Positions 11,346 through 23,278 are shown, counted from the stretch's first letter. The stretch is DNA of 64,000 bases from Rhizopus sp. PT2906 (GCA_025529335.1 JAMYHX010000082.1:51987-115986); one strand, 5' to 3'. Notes: generated by a model not told the origin, from the letters alone. Numbers and translations: made by a program.

Positions 11346-13697
11346 AAACTTGCTCTTCTTTTGTTCCCCCAAAAAAAAATTTCTGATATCCCAACAAATC
11401 CCGCTTTTTTATAAAACATCCTTGCATTTACGATAACAACAACAATAACAAAAATATATATTTTTTCTCACCATGAAGAAATAAATAAAAGCTGTATTGA
11501 GCCTAAACAATAAAAACATGTGATACACACACACACACAAATGAAGATATATAGGCAAATGAGTGCATATTATCGTCTTGATAGATAACCAATCCTTTGC
11601 TTGTGTATCCTATTCATGGCCTGACTTTTTAATCATCATTTAACATTATCCATTTTAAGCCCTTTTTATATAAATATCAGAGATCAAGAACATTCTATAA
11701 AAAATGTCTCTAAAGAATAGAATATATACACTTTATCAGGTGAAAAAAAAAAAAAGAATTTCCTATAAGCAAAGTTTCGGCTGGTACGCAATTCTTTCCG
11801 TTGATCACGCGTGTTCTTGTCCAATTCATCCTGAAAATGTGCACAATCAACAATTAAAAGTTTTCATTGGATGGGCTTTCCCCCTTTTCAACAAAAACTC
11901 CAAGTTTACAAAACAGGAAAGGATTGTGCACTTTGTAATGTTTAAAAAAGAGAATGACTATTCTCAAATAAGCATTACACAAGAAAAAGGGAGAGACATT
12001 TTTGATTAGTGAAACAGAGGGAAATGTCTTTCAATTTGATTGTTATCCAACAGGGCACGCATCCCCCCCCTTTACCCCCTTTCTCTCTTTCTGTTCATTA
12101 AGGGCACCTATTCTTTCGGCAAACAAAAACTTTAAAAGAAGGTTTAATTTTATCATTACTCAAAACTTTATACTCAACAAACATATGTTTAAAGACACAT
12201 ACTCTTAGAATCACCGGTATGTCGGATATTTCCTGATAAAGAGGGGCAAAAAAAATATTATCAGCCCTTGTTAATGTGTCATCGATTATCTTTCTTTGGT
12301 TATTACCTTAATAGGACTTGTATGCTTATATCTGAATTATAAAGTACCATTGATAAAAAGGAGAAATGGGCCATAGCTGGCATTGTTTCCTTTGACTTCA
12401 GACCAAGCTCTCTAAAAATGGAAAAGCTGCCCCATGTTGTGTAACACAAACTGCGCGCGTCTAGGCATATTTCAAGCATAGGAGTGTAACAATGAGCAAG
12501 AGCTGCAAGTTATGATGCTTTCCCCTTCTTCACTATTGTTGTCCTATTGAGCACTGTCTTGATAATATTGAAAAGTATGATACAGTGTAGTCTTCAAGTC
12601 CTCTATGATTGCATTATCCTTTCAAAAAAAAAAAGCTAGACTAGACTCAAGTTCAAGCTCAACCACGTTAGACATGTATTTGTACATGGGGCATCTATTT
12701 CGATGTTTAGATTCTTGGACTTGATCTTTTACTATAGAAGAGTAAAGAACAATTGTATGTATTAAAGAGAAAAACAAAAATATGCACTCATTTACAATAC
12801 TGACTTTGGCAAACATGTAGAACATTGCCTTGGTCAACAAAGAGCTCATAGCTCTCGTATTCCTTTGCTAGACAGCTTTGCTAGAGACTTTATGTCACTT
12901 TTTTCTGTGCAACCATTGTAAAGTTGCCTTCCTCAAAGCAAGATAAAACCTAGTCTTGGTCACCACTTAAAGTTTGTTTTTCGGTACCCTCGCAAACTGG
13001 GCAAGCTCGAGGCATAAGGATGTATCAGATGTAATAAATAGCCCCATGTATTGGATGAACGATGCTCTATTTTCGTTTCTGAATGACCTTTATGCCAATA
13101 GAGACGATGTTTTTGTATGTTTGATTAGCATAGGAAAAGATTAAAACTGTTTTTTTATTTCCTCCTATTTCAAGGATTAAACAAGTCTTACAAGTGACCG
13201 CAAAGCAATCTTTGGATGTACAGAATAACACGTTCATCTCCAGAAATAAACAATGAAATAATAAGTGTTGCACCTGATGCTTCTAAAGGGTTCTTTTTGT
13301 ATTACAATAGCCCGAATGAATACTAAGATAGACAGGTTACTTGTGTTTTTACATTAACGGCCACGAAGAGCCTCAAAACGCGGATAAAAGCTTTGACTTT
13401 TTACCAAAAAAAAAAAAAAAAAAGTTCTATCAGAGTGGCATTATCATATGTTACAAGTGAACATTTTCCTATCTTGGTTTAACAGATTTACGTATTTCAT
13501 CAATTCCATGTTTCCTTTGCAATATTATCAAATGTAAAAGTCAGGCTTTATTTAATATGGAATGGTTTAATGGCCAATAAATCAAGATAAAAGTCTTTCT
13601 CTGCTATCACTTAAGTTTAGCAAGGAAGCTTCTTCGTATCAATATTTTTGTAAAAGGTATCAATGGCTACTTTTTTTATGTTTGTATTCTCATCAAG
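11346..13697. other. gene-poor region with uncertain relics
   Basis: About 2.3 kb with no convincing intact gene. A 101-aa open frame at 11704-12009 has no recognisable family. Minus-strand snippets near 12650-13060 (for example a RACPVCEG-like stretch) look coding in short runs but break in every frame, as in old transposon debris. Homopolymer runs of A, T and C are frequent. Confidence 0.4.
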
Positions 13698-14451
13698 CTA
13701 TTCTGAGCCCATCAGCATGTCAGTTGGACGGACGAGCAGTGAGCAAGTATCATTTAGAGCGATGAATCGAGACTCACGGTAACTGGCAGTGATAGAGGCG
13801 TTCGCAAAGACAAATTCAATTCCTTTGGTTTTTCTTGGTGACGATATGGGCAACAAGGATACTGTTGCCATTAAGGGTGATCGGCTTCAGTCTGTTCAGC
13901 ATTGACCACCAATATTGTGTCAGCTATAGTGGAGTGATCAGAACTACATCTTGAATCTCGATTGAGGATAGTCGTCTTATCATTTTAGGGATCAGTCTCC
14001 ACGATGGATTCAAATACAAGCCTTTCTTCAGCCATTTCTGTTGAAATACATCCGTTATCTTTGCCAACGGGCCCGGACGAAGGCTTCAATAAGTCGGAAG
14101 TCGATGGTTGGTCCTCGATACGAAAGCATATACCTTCATCTTTCTCTTTCCCCATAGATGTTGTAATTTCGGTGTCCATAAACAGCAGATTCCGTAGCTC
14201 AGAATTTAGGTTGATGAGTTAATAGCTATACCATTATCATATTTTTGTAGAAGGATGATTGGAGCCATAGCTTGACATTGAGTGAACCTTTTGAAAATAT
14301 CTTTTTCAATTGCACTTTCGAAGTATGCCTTCTCAAACAGTAAGTATTGAAGTGATTGGAAAATGAATTCAGTTTGCATATCCTGTGCATTTGCTATTCT
14401 ACTTGCATTGATACAAAACACCCTTGATAGGAAGCCGTACGTGTTGGTCAA
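13698..14451 (-). pseudogene. frameshifted coding relic of unknown family
   Basis: Protein-like minus-strand sequence runs through three frame segments: 14451-14207 (contains IFQSLQYLLFEKAYFESA), 14221-13985 (contains INLNSELRNLLFMDTEI) and 13905-13698 (contains PITLNGNSILVAHI, then in another frame ASITASYRESRFIALND, ending with a stop at 13700-13698). Each segment is open for 45-80 codons with balanced composition, but no splice pair joins them cleanly. The late part weakly recalls the region before the RNase H domain of DIRS elements, but the match is too weak to name. Probably a mobile-element or duplicated-gene remnant. Confidence 0.4.
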
Positions 14452-16286
14452 ACTTTGCTGTCATGCAGAAAACCAGATAAAAACTCAGAAAACGATGTGT
14501 TGGGAAAAGCAGAGGGTACAGTTGTTCATTATGACTCATGAGTTCATCAATACAATTAGTCTAGTACTTATGATGAACAACTTTGTCTTTCCAGAAGGCT
14601 GTTGCAAGAGCCCTTTACTAATTATGCTTTAAAAAAGCGTATTGAAGATAAATAGAGCAAGATCACATGAAATTGCAGAACTATTCAACAAATTACTCTT
14701 CTGAGTTAGTCTACTTGTTATAATTTAACCAACTTTGGTTAACTTTTGACGTGGTACGGCCTCTTATCAGGTAGTTAGTTTAATGGACCAACGATCATAA
14801 TATAAACTTGTTTATTTGAACATGTCACTTGATTCCTAGAGTCAACAATTTCTGGAATCTATATGTAATAGTAGAATCATGGTAAATATTAAAGCAGTGA
14901 CAACCATTAGGTTTAACACGCTGTTTAGCCGAGAGCTTTTATCGGCTTGCGTTTAAACAACACCTGCTTTAATCTGTCTTTATATGAACCGCACAGTTAG
15001 ATTAAGAGAATACCATTTATAAACAAACAAACGTTATTGTTGCAGTTGTACAGCATAATAGATCAATAAACCTAGACTTTTGCAAAAAAAGAAAAAAAGA
15101 AAAATGTCCTACGTAACCTTTATTCATATCTGACTCAATCGTTAAACCTTGTCTTGGCTGTCAAATAGGCAGATTCAGTTGCCGAAAAATGAAGGTCATT
15201 TTATATCTCGCCTAGATAACCTTTTTCATAATATACTAACTACATTTAGTGCTCACTATTTTGAGTGACCTTTTTTTTTTTTTTGCTTTCTATCTAGGTG
15301 ATTAACGGTGATACCACCTTAATAGCTTGTACTACAGTTAGTCTTGATCACAACAGACAAACCAATTTTAAACAACAGTTTGTTTCGGATTCTTTTTTAG
15401 AAAAACAAGAAATGGTTGAATCAAACATGATTTCAGTGTCAAACTGTATGCAGTCGATGGCTTCTTGATGTAAATTCTTATGTGTGAAAAAAAAAGGATC
15501 AATATTTCTTTTACCCACATATATTCCCACGTTTGAATAAAGAGAGATTGTGTTAAAAAAACGACATCTGGGATTACAGTTGCTGAATGAAAAATAGCGC
15601 GCGTGGTGGAACAGAAAAGGGGATATAAATGAAAAAGCAAGGGGGGGGGGGAAAAGCGTATGGTATCAAAGCATGATCTCCTTATGCTGGCTTGATTGCT
15701 TTCGATTTGATCTATTGATCCACGTTTTGCACCTTGTGTTCATGTAACAGATATTTTGAGATCTGGAATGAAAACGATGTCAAACACATCACCCTTTCCA
15801 TTCTAAAACCAGTTCTCGAAGTGGCCATTGACCACCATCATGACTTATTACAGGCTTTTGTTTCTTGGCAACAGATAAAAACAGCGGTGTTAAAATGATC
15901 TTTAGCAGTTCTAGATAGCATCTTGAAAAAGAAATAATTTTATGAGAATATGCACTTGGATAATACCAATAGGAATAATGGTTCTCACAGTGTCAAAGAA
16001 CGCACATCCCTGCATGTATTGTTTACAAGGTGGTTAATATAATCCCGTTTGTACGGTAGAAAACGTAAAAATAGCTTTTTTAAAATTTTCTGGCTTCGGA
16101 AACACACCTGTAAATGACTTTAAGAGGAAAATCCAGAAGAAAATTTTTCGTTCTATCGATGGCTATTGGTTCGAGATGTTCTAGCCTCCTCTTTTTATTC
16201 TTCTCCTGAGTGATCTCCGAAAGAATTTTTATTGTATATAAAAAGAATTCGTCTTTTTTTGAAAGATCTTTTGATCTATACCCATC
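14452..16286. other. gene-poor region
   Basis: No intact gene seen. Contains the palindrome at 14888-14973, an 11-G run at 15641-15651, several poly-A/T runs, and a short coding-looking plus-strand stretch at about 15747-15896 that lacks a start codon. The last 100 bases are the likely promoter of the acetyltransferase gene. Confidence 0.5.
14888..14973. repeat. 86-bp nested imperfect palindrome
   Basis: ATTAAAGCAG at 14888-14897 pairs exactly with CTGCTTTAAT at 14964-14973. Inside, GTTTAACACGC (14911-14921) pairs with GCGTTTAAAC (14949-14958) with one bulge, and AGCCGA (14927-14932) pairs with TCGGCT (14942-14947) around a 9-base loop. The three stems are coaxial and could fold into one long hairpin. 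It may be a small inverted-repeat element or an RNA gene relic. Confidence 0.7.
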
Positions 16287-17085
16287 ATGTCTTCTACACT
16301 GGCAACTCAAGCCTCCGAACGAAAAATTAGTCGAAAATTATCTGTCAATGTCAACCAACATACTGTCAATGTCCGTCCGATCATTAAAGGTTTGTCATGA
16401 CAATCCTTGTCATAGCAACCCCGAGGCTAAAAAAAATATAATCACAGGTGCATTTAAAGAAGCTGCCAACTCATTAACCGAAGCATACTATGGAAACCAA
16501 ATTATGGGATGGTGCGTTCGTGGACTGGACCAACGCAAATACGAAGAATTTCTATACACACTATTCAAACATATGATCGACGTGTCCTCTCTACAGAGCC
16601 GCGATTTTGCGCTCCAGGTCGAAGGCTGCAAAGGAGTCTTGCTCTGGACAAACAACCCCAATGGTAACTCATGGCCACGTGTACTTAACACACTCAAGCT
16701 AGCCCGTCTGATCGGCCTATCAGCAGCCATACGTGCAGTGACTCAAGTGAGCCCAAGCTGCGAAAAGATGAAACGCAAGGTGATGGCAAATCACAAGCAA
16801 TTCATTACGATCGGATACGTTGGTATCTTGCCTCACGAACAACGTAAAGGATATGGTTCCGCCCTGGTTCAACATGTGCTGGATAAGGCAGATGAAGCCA
16901 AACATCCTGTCTATGTCGAAGCTCCTGATACAGCAAGCGTCAAGTTTTTTGAAAATTTTGGATTCAAGGTGCAAGCAACAGCCTTTATAGCTGATTACCC
17001 GGTTGCCTTAATGGTCCGCATGCCCATCCATCTTGGTTCACCCGAACCCCTTCGTGTTAGACCCGGAAGACGTAATTCCGAATAA
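16287..17085 (+). CDS. GNAT-family N-acetyltransferase
   Basis: Two exons (16287-16389, 16448-17085) give 246 aa; splicing joins RPIIKG to AFKEAA. The start at 16287 is preferred to the longer open frame, which has no domain upstream. The GNAT core occupies the C-terminal half: acetyl-CoA binding loop in GILPHEQRKGYGSALVQHV (Q/R-x-x-G-x-G) at about residue 180-195, followed by the motif-B part SVKFFENFGFKV. The substrate (small molecule or protein) cannot be inferred. No targeting signal is seen. Confidence 0.88.
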
Positions 17086-17256
17086 GCATCGCTCCCTTCT
17101 CTTGTATATAGTTTATATCTTTCCGCATTTATATATGTAAATACTCGCATTACTATTATTAATAATATCGTTATTCATTCCCCCCTTTCCAACTGTGTAA
17201 TGCTTGTTTTATTAATAGCCTTGCGCGCCTACGCACGTTCCTGTCTTTATCTCAAA

Positions 17257-17721
17257 TTACCAGTCTAATTTCTTGCTTGAGCATGTCTCTTCTAACGGAC
17301 ATGCATTAATCGTAGCTCTTCCTCCAAATCCATCTCCATTTCTCTCAAGGGCAAATTCCCAATAATGAAATTGACACATCACGATAGGACCAATCTCTGG
17401 TGGGTAATCATTCTCGCCAAGTTTACCATGATAAGATAAGTCTGCTCCTGCATGAGGACAATACCTATCTGCAGAATATTTTTTCCCTGTTGACAGTGTG
17501 ATAATGATGCGATCTTTATCATTCGGGTCTATCTGAATAGCTCCTGTATCTTCTTCTTCAAAAGTGTATTCAGGTACAACTTGTTTGTTGTTATCATTCT
17601 CTTCTTGCCCCTTTTCTTCTATTTTTGATATCGTATCCCCTTGCCTTTCAATCGGCTTATCTTCCGGTTTGCTTATAGGTTCTCCATTGACCTTTTTATA
17701 TTTTATAGTTGGTTCAAACAT
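17257..17721 (-). CDS. Rieske [2Fe-2S] domain protein
   Basis: Single exon, 154 aa from the Met at 17721. The upstream in-frame extension (to 17763) is a poly-Phe stretch from a poly-A run and is dropped. Residues about 50-145 form a Rieske ferredoxin-like domain with the ligands in CPHAGADL (Cys-x-His) and CQFHYWEF (Cys-x-x-His). The first 50 residues are charged and Lys/Glu-rich, without a clear targeting peptide. Such stand-alone Rieske proteins carry electrons for oxygenases or assist redox enzymes; no partner gene is adjacent. Confidence 0.85.
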   Translation of the reverse strand: MFEPTIKYKKVNGEPISKPEDKPIERQGDTISKIEEKGQEENDNNKQVVPEYTFEEEDTGAIQIDPNDKDRIIITLSTGKKYSADRYCPHAGADLSYHGKLGENDYPPEIGPIVMCQFHYWEFALERNGDGFGGRATINACPLEETCSSKKLDW

Positions 17722-18104
17722 GTAAAAAAAAAAAAGAAGAAAAAAGAGATGTGCGGAATACAAATTCCTGGCTTTTATTATTAAAAAAAAAAGATGGGCA
17801 TAGATGTTGATTTATGTATTGTACAAAAGAAAGTTATCAATTGACCGGATCTCCATAAGAAAAAAAGAGGATTCATAACGTTGCTTTAGTTTTGCTTCTT
17901 TATCCATAACATTGATTTCTCCTTCATTTGTCTTTTTAAAAGAATGCTTATTTAAACGAGTGGAAGCATAATGTTTTGTAAGAAAAGATAAAGATAAAAG
18001 AAAAAGAAAAAAAAAGAGACACTTTTATAACAATAAATCATATGAAAAGGAGGTCTGCCCTTAAAATAGATAGCATTTAAAGTTGTTAAACATATTTACA
18101 TTGT
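17722..18104. other. spacer between two minus-strand genes
   Basis: A-rich spacer of 383 bases with many A runs. It holds the promoter of the Rieske gene and the 3' flank of TRM8. No ORF or repeat of note. Confidence 0.6.
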
Positions 18105-19058
18105 TTATTTATAATAAGGATCTTCAATTCTGCGATAACAAGCAAGGAACTTATCTCCTTGATTTCGTTCCACCTTTTTACCTTCCTCAGTAGCTGTTCT
18201 AACATGAGGAACACATGGATCATTTTCCTATTCAATTCATTAGTACACGTCTTTAATTGTATACACCTTTTTACTTACACATTCTTCATCAGTTAATCTT
18301 TCAAACAAAGGATGCTCATCCAAGTGCTTCACCATCCAAAGATGCAAATCCTTTACATCCGTGATTGTGTACAGAATACCACCCACACGAAGAGCATAAG
18401 CATACTCTGCTAAAAGTGTAGGACTTTTTAAACGTTTAGTTTTGTTATATACTAATATTAAGCCATGTTACCTGATGATACGAGCCTTGTGTTTTCTTTG
18501 CTTAAAGTGAGGATCAGGAAATAAAAAGAACATTTTTGACAGCTGTGCTTTTTCAAAGAAATTGGGTAAAAACTTCATAGCGTTCATACGCATAATCGAC
18601 ACGTTCTGATACTGTCCAGGCTTTTGTACTCGAAGTGCCTTTATCCTCTCATACACATAATCTTCTACTTTTGTACGAATTTCCATACCAAGCATCAACG
18701 TGTCAGGAAACAAAGGTGCCAAGGCAATCAAAAGACCACCATATCCACATCCGATATCTGCAAACTCTACTTTCTTTTGAACTTGTCCTTCCTTGGGTGG
18801 ATAAAATTCAGGATAATGACGAGTCCAGTCCATCAAGGATGGTTCAGAAGGACTAGAATATTTGTGTTAATAAAAAGGCACGCGCGTGTATATATATATC
18901 AAATACGATACATTACTATTCTAGTTGATGATCAGAGAATGGGTTGGCATGAGCACGTTGACGATAAAAGCGTTTCTATGAAAATAATAAGCACGACAAT
19001 ACTTTAACAGTAATGACTTGTGATTTACTCTAGGAAGTTTTGCCTCAGTCTCTGACAT
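18105..19058 (-). CDS. TRM8: tRNA (guanine-N7)-methyltransferase catalytic subunit Trm8
   Basis: Makes m7G46 in tRNA with S-adenosylmethionine, together with the WD-repeat partner Trm82. Five exons. Exon 1 encodes MSETEAKLPR; exon 2 gives RFYRQRAHANPFSDHQLEY, the family N-terminal signature. The SAM-binding motif is ADIGCGYGGLL, followed by LGMEIR, then NAMKFLPNFF and the catalytic region FFLFPDPHFKQRKHKARII. The last exons supply GGILYTITDVKDLH and the conserved ATEEGKKVER. Order and spacing match yeast and human Trm8/METTL1. It is divergent from the DsbA-like gene (545 bases). Confidence 0.96.
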
Positions 19059-19326
19059 TATTGTTGTATTAAGAAAGAGAGATTTTTTCTGCTGTCTCTC
19101 TCTCTTTCACTCTCTCTCACTTAATTATACAAGCCACCGATCATTATGCTCAAAAACTATTATCTCTCATTTTACAGGGTCTCTGCTTAGGTAAAGAAAA
19201 GTACACCATCATCATGAATATAGATCCAAAAAACACACATTATTTTCTAATTAAATCAAGTGAGTCTACATCATCTCTATATACACACATACATGTTGGA
19301 TGATCTTTTTAAAATAAGAGTCCCCT

Positions 19327-19359
<33 letters not shown>

Positions 19360-19603
19360 AATGGACAAGACATTAAAGTAGATAACAAAGCACTGTCAAA
19401 ACAAGTATTTAATAAAATAAATAGTCCTCATCTCTCTTTTCTATATCCTTCCATTCTTTTCCTTTTACAAAGAGAAAGAGCTGTTGATGTTATTTAAACA
19501 CAGCGACTTGGTTTCTAATTAATTTGTCATCTTGTTACTTTTATAGGCATTAGCCATCGGTTAATAGCTTTTTTCTTTTTATATTATTATTGTTATTACT
19601 ATC
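19059..19603. other. divergent promoter region of TRM8 and the DsbA-like gene
   Basis: 545 bases between two start codons. Rich in CT/GA runs, including a perfect (GA)n tract. No ORF. CT-rich tracts are common near fungal transcription starts. Confidence 0.6.
19327..19360 (+). repeat. (GA)n microsatellite
   Basis: About 17 GA units with one interruption near the left end, in the shared upstream region of two divergent genes. Confidence 0.9.
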
Positions 19604-20355
19604 ATGTCTCAAACTATAAGCATAAAGGCTACTATAGACACTGTTTGTCCATGGTAAGTATCTAATAATTGACATTGTGCTCAGTTGAACTTAAAACACA
19701 TCCACAGGTGTTTCATTGGCAAGCGTCGTCTTGATAAGGCAATACAAAGGATGAAAGAAATTCACTCAAATGTGTCAATTCAAGTCCAATATCTTCCTTT
19801 TCAATTGAACCCTCATCAAGAAGGCTCAGTGGACAAGATGGAGTCATATAACAAAAAGTTTGGAGAGGACCGAGTGAAGAGTATGATTCCGATGGTCACA
19901 AAAGTAGCAGAAGGTGAAGGCATTCATTTGAAGTATGGAGGCGTTATCTCAAACACTTTTGACTCTCATCGATTGGTTTGGTGGTCTCAACAGTTTGGTA
20001 AACAGAGTGAAGTAGTGGAAGAGATTTGCAAGCTGTATTTTGAGAGGAATGAGGATGTAGGAGATCACGAGTCGCTTGCCAATGCTGCTGAAAGAGCAGG
20101 ATTAAGTAAAGAAAGCACAATTGAATTTATAAAGAGTGAGCAAGGTGTATCAGAGGTCAAAGATATGTTACGTAGAAATGCATTCATGGATATTCATGGC
20201 GTACCTCATTTTACCATAAATGACAAGTAAGTTCTGAATGCTGTTATAATTACTGTGTATTAACTATTAAATCATAAAGGTACGCTGTATCAGGAGCACA
20301 AGAAGCGGATACTCTCGTTAATGTATTTCAACAGGTTTTATCAAAAGAACAATAA
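19604..20355 (+). CDS. DsbA-family thioredoxin-fold oxidoreductase (FrnE-like)
   Basis: Three exons (19604-19653, 19708-20226, 20280-20355) give 214 aa. The active site DTVCPWCFIGKRR is made by joining exon 1 to exon 2, so the intron splits the CPWC motif. The helical insert and the late cis-Pro loop (GVPHFTIND) are typical of the DsbA/2-hydroxychromene-2-carboxylate isomerase group that includes bacterial FrnE. These catalyse dithiol/disulfide exchange or glutathione-linked isomerisation. No signal peptide, so cytosolic or mitochondrial-matrix action is likely. The exact substrate is unknown. Confidence 0.9.
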
Positions 20356-20508
20356 ATCACACACACATAGGCATACGCGTCGTTTCATTACAGGCTTATA
20401 TTTCGATCTCTTCGGAGTAACAAAAAAATTTTCATGCAGTGCTGATGACGATCCTCTCTCCTTAGCTTTTCTTTTTTTTACTTGTTTCTTTTCTTTATCT
20501 CCCAAACC

Positions 20509-21466
20509 ATGTTGGGGCAAACAGTGCTTGCCCTTTTCTTCACAGAAAATGCAATGATGAATGCATTATTAGCGACAACTTATATATCTGTTATACCCAA
20601 CTTACTACTTTATTTTGTCCCTCCCAACATTAAACTGACTACCTTGAATACACTTGTTCATTTTGCTATTGGTAATAACCGTTAAAAAAGAGAGGAAGGC
20701 AGAACTTACTAAATGCGCGCTTATAGGTAGTTTATTAGGCGACGTATTCATTCATTTATTACCTCACGCTTTTAGTAAACATCAACATGACCATCATGAT
20801 CAAAACAATGAACATAAACATATTTTGGTGGGCATCAGTACATTTGCTGGATTATTCATATTTTATGCTTCAGATAAGATAATGAGATCTATGTATGGTA
20901 ATAAGAGTCACAGCCATAGCCATAAAGATCAGAAAGAGAAAAAGGGACATGAAAAGATAATACAGGCCAGCACTTATCTTAATCTATTAGCAGATTTTAC
21001 TCACAACCTGACGGATGGTATTGCTATGGCTGCATCGTTTTACGCATCTCCTGCAGTTGGTGCAACGACAACAATCGCTGTATTTTTTCATGAAATACCT
21101 CATGAAGTGAGTGATTATGCTATCCTCATCAAATCAGGATTCAGTAAAAAGCGTGCAATGATGGCCCAATTTACGACTGCCATAGGCGCCTATATTGGTA
21201 CCTTGATTGGCATATTCATTGAGGAGACAGCCATTCAATTCCTTGATCATCATCACCGTGGATTGTTAGGTACAGATATGACTTGGGGAGATTTGACGAT
21301 TCCGATTACTGCTGGTGGCTTCATTTATATTGCTACAGTAGGCGTCATGCCAGAGTTACTAGGTCATCATCATAGCAAGCTTCAGGCATTGAAAGAGCTC
21401 ACTGCAATGATATTGGGAATTGGACTAATGGCTATCATCTCTTGGAAGGAGCCTCATCATCACTAA
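20509..21466 (+). CDS. ZIP-family zinc transporter (SLC39A7/KE4-like)
   Basis: Two exons (20509-20671, 20727-21466) give 300 aa. About eight hydrophobic segments are visible. The metal site motifs are present: HNLTDGIA in TM4 and HEIPHE in TM5. His-rich loops (residues about 75-90 and near SHSHSHK) and a His-rich C terminus fit the LIV-1/KE4 subgroup, which moves zinc from ER or Golgi to the cytosol; yeast Yke4 is the usual reference. Length is at the short end for the subgroup. The start ATG at 20509 opens directly into the first membrane segment with no long N-terminal His region. Confidence 0.92.
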
Positions 21467-21627
21467 TACCCACCTCTCTCCTGGATTACATGTGTAAATA
21501 AAGAGCTAGATATAATGATACGATCGGTGTTTTAATTGGTTCCTGAGCTGGAAAATTGGGGGAGGGTTGTATTGACCAACAAAGCGAGCAAATCAAAAGA
21601 TCCCTCTCTTTAATACTTCAATACATA

Positions 21628-22450
21628 ATGGTGCGTAGTAGCATTAAGAAAGAATGGGAGAGAGAGATAGAGAGAGAGAATGGAAGAGGGACGTAGGGCC
21701 ATGGATTGGATGATAGAAAATGGATGGAATAGACAAAAAAAGATATTGGATGTCAATGGATGGATGAATAAATGGATGGATGGATGATATAGCATAACGA
21801 TGCATCATATAACAAAGCAGCCACTCTATCAACAAACAGCAGTGTTGGATGAATGAGGATGAGACAAGTTCATACATTATGGATAGATCATGTGAAATGG
21901 AAGGGATCATTAGAAATGCGAATTAGGGAATGATGAATGAAATCGACCACGGTCCAATGAGACATGCTCTACACAATTGCTTTTGTCTCTCTCTTTCTTT
22001 CTTTCTTTTTTTTGTCATTGAACAACATGACTAACATTTATGCATTTTCTATTCTAGGCCGACGCTTCATCTGTCACCATTCGCACTCGTAAGTTCCTCA
22101 CCAACCGCTTGCTCCAACGTAAGCAAATGGTTGTCGATGTCATCCACCCTGGACTCGCTAATGTCTCAAAGGACGAACTCCGTGCCAAGATTGCCAAGAT
22201 GTACAAGGCTGAAAAGGAAGTTGTTTCCGTCTTTGGTTTCAAGACCCACTTTGGTGGTGGAAAGACCACTGGTTTCGCTTTGATCTATGACAACCTCGAA
22301 GCCTTGAAGAAGTTTGAACCCAGATACCGTCTCGTCCGTTACGGTCTTGCTGAACCTCCTAAGGGTGGTCGTAAGCAACGCAAGGAAAAGAAGAACCGTG
22401 AAAAGAAGTTCCGTGGTGTTAGAAAGACTAAGAAGGTCAGAAAGGAATAA
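21628..22450 (+). CDS. RPS24: 40S ribosomal protein S24 (eS24)
   Basis: Main exon 22058-22450 encodes 130 residues starting ADASSVTIRTRKFLTNRLLQRKQM, continuing through VSVFGFKTHFGGGKTTGFALIYD and the basic tail, matching eS24 along its length. The start codon is not in this exon; the best candidate is the ATG at 21628-21630, followed directly by GTGCGTAG, giving a first coding exon of only ATG and a 427-base intron with a good branch site (GACTAAC, 22028-22034). An ATG-only first coding exon is known for RPS24 in animals. AATAAA lies at 22454. The ribosomal assignment is certain; the first exon is inferred. Confidence 0.93.
21655..21788 (+). repeat. GA and ATGG microsatellites in the RPS24 intron
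   Basis: GA-rich run at about 21655-21680 and ATGG/ATGA tetranucleotide repeats at about 21710-21788, all inside the inferred first intron of RPS24. Confidence 0.8.
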
Positions 22451-22666
22451 ACAAATAAAGCATCATCTGTTTAGTTATGGATTTGTATGTGAAATACTTT
22501 TCTACAACATTTGTTTACACTTTATTCATAAATTATTCGCACACTGATAAAAGAAATGATAATTTCAAATAACAAATAATGAAGTGTATATGCTATGTGT
22601 GTGTGTGTGTGTGTGTATAATGAAGAGAAAAAACGAATATCGAGATTTTTATTGTTGTCTTTGATA

Positions 22667-23278
22667 TTATACGCATGTCTTTACATCATCGTTTCTCCCT
22701 CTCTTTACAGAATGACCACTTCCGATTTGCTGATAATACAGTCCAGACTTGAAAGGATCAGGTAGATACGCCTTGTCACTGCAATACGCATCATCAATAG
22801 GCTCAAACGAAAATAAGGCGGCACGGTCTGGAGAGTATACGGAGGACATCGTGTCGGGTTGGAAGGTGATGAGTAAACCATCCAGTTTACGTCGGATCAA
22901 CCAATGATCTTCCAAATGAGACGGCTTAAGAACAAATACTTCGCCTTCTGTTTGTGGTGCAGGATTGACGTACCACTGCTGTCGTCCCCAACTATACATT
23001 TTCTCTGTACCAAAGAACTTTGTCTCGACATGGACTGCATCCCATGGGGAGACCTTGCCAGATTTTCCTTGAGCACTTGTCAGCTTGGTTGCGCCATGGA
23101 CAGATGGAGGCTCTTTCTTGAGCATGAGTCGATACGTGTCCCATCCACGACGCTTACCCCATCCAACCGTTCCTTCTCCCGCTTCGCTCCAAGCAGTGAG
23201 TGCATAACATGTATTGTATTCTGGATAAGCAGCAAGACAAGAGGTTATGAGCACAAATAAAAGAAATATGGATGTCAT
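22667..23278 (-). CDS. secreted protein of unknown function
   Basis: Single exon, 203 aa. A clear N-terminal signal peptide (hydrophobic core IFLLFVLITSCLA, cleavage likely after Ala 16 or 17) and no further membrane segment. The mature part is rich in Trp, Tyr and Gly, with Cys at about residues 24, 168 and 202, which could form disulfides. No domain family is recognised. Small AATAA-like signals are not clear because a GT microsatellite (22596-22616) follows the 3' end. Probably an extracellular or cell-wall protein. Confidence 0.75.
   Translation of the reverse strand: MTSIFLLFVLITSCLAAYPEYNTCYALTAWSEAGEGTVGWGKRRGWDTYRLMLKKEPPSVHGATKLTSAQGKSGKVSPWDAVHVETKFFGTEKMYSWGRQQWYVNPAPQTEGEVFVLKPSHLEDHWLIRRKLDGLLITFQPDTMSSVYSPDRAALFSFEPIDDAYCSDKAYLPDPFKSGLYYQQIGSGHSVKRGRNDDVKTCV

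Noticed and set aside
11704..12009. 101-aa ORF
   Set aside because: No domain, Lys/Ser-rich and interrupted by an A run; coding not supported.
15747..15896. 49-codon plus-strand coding-looking stretch
   Set aside because: Balanced composition but no ATG, a stop just upstream, and no joining exon found.
17722..17763. N-terminal extension of the Rieske protein
   Set aside because: Encodes a Phe-rich run from poly-T; unlikely to be translated.
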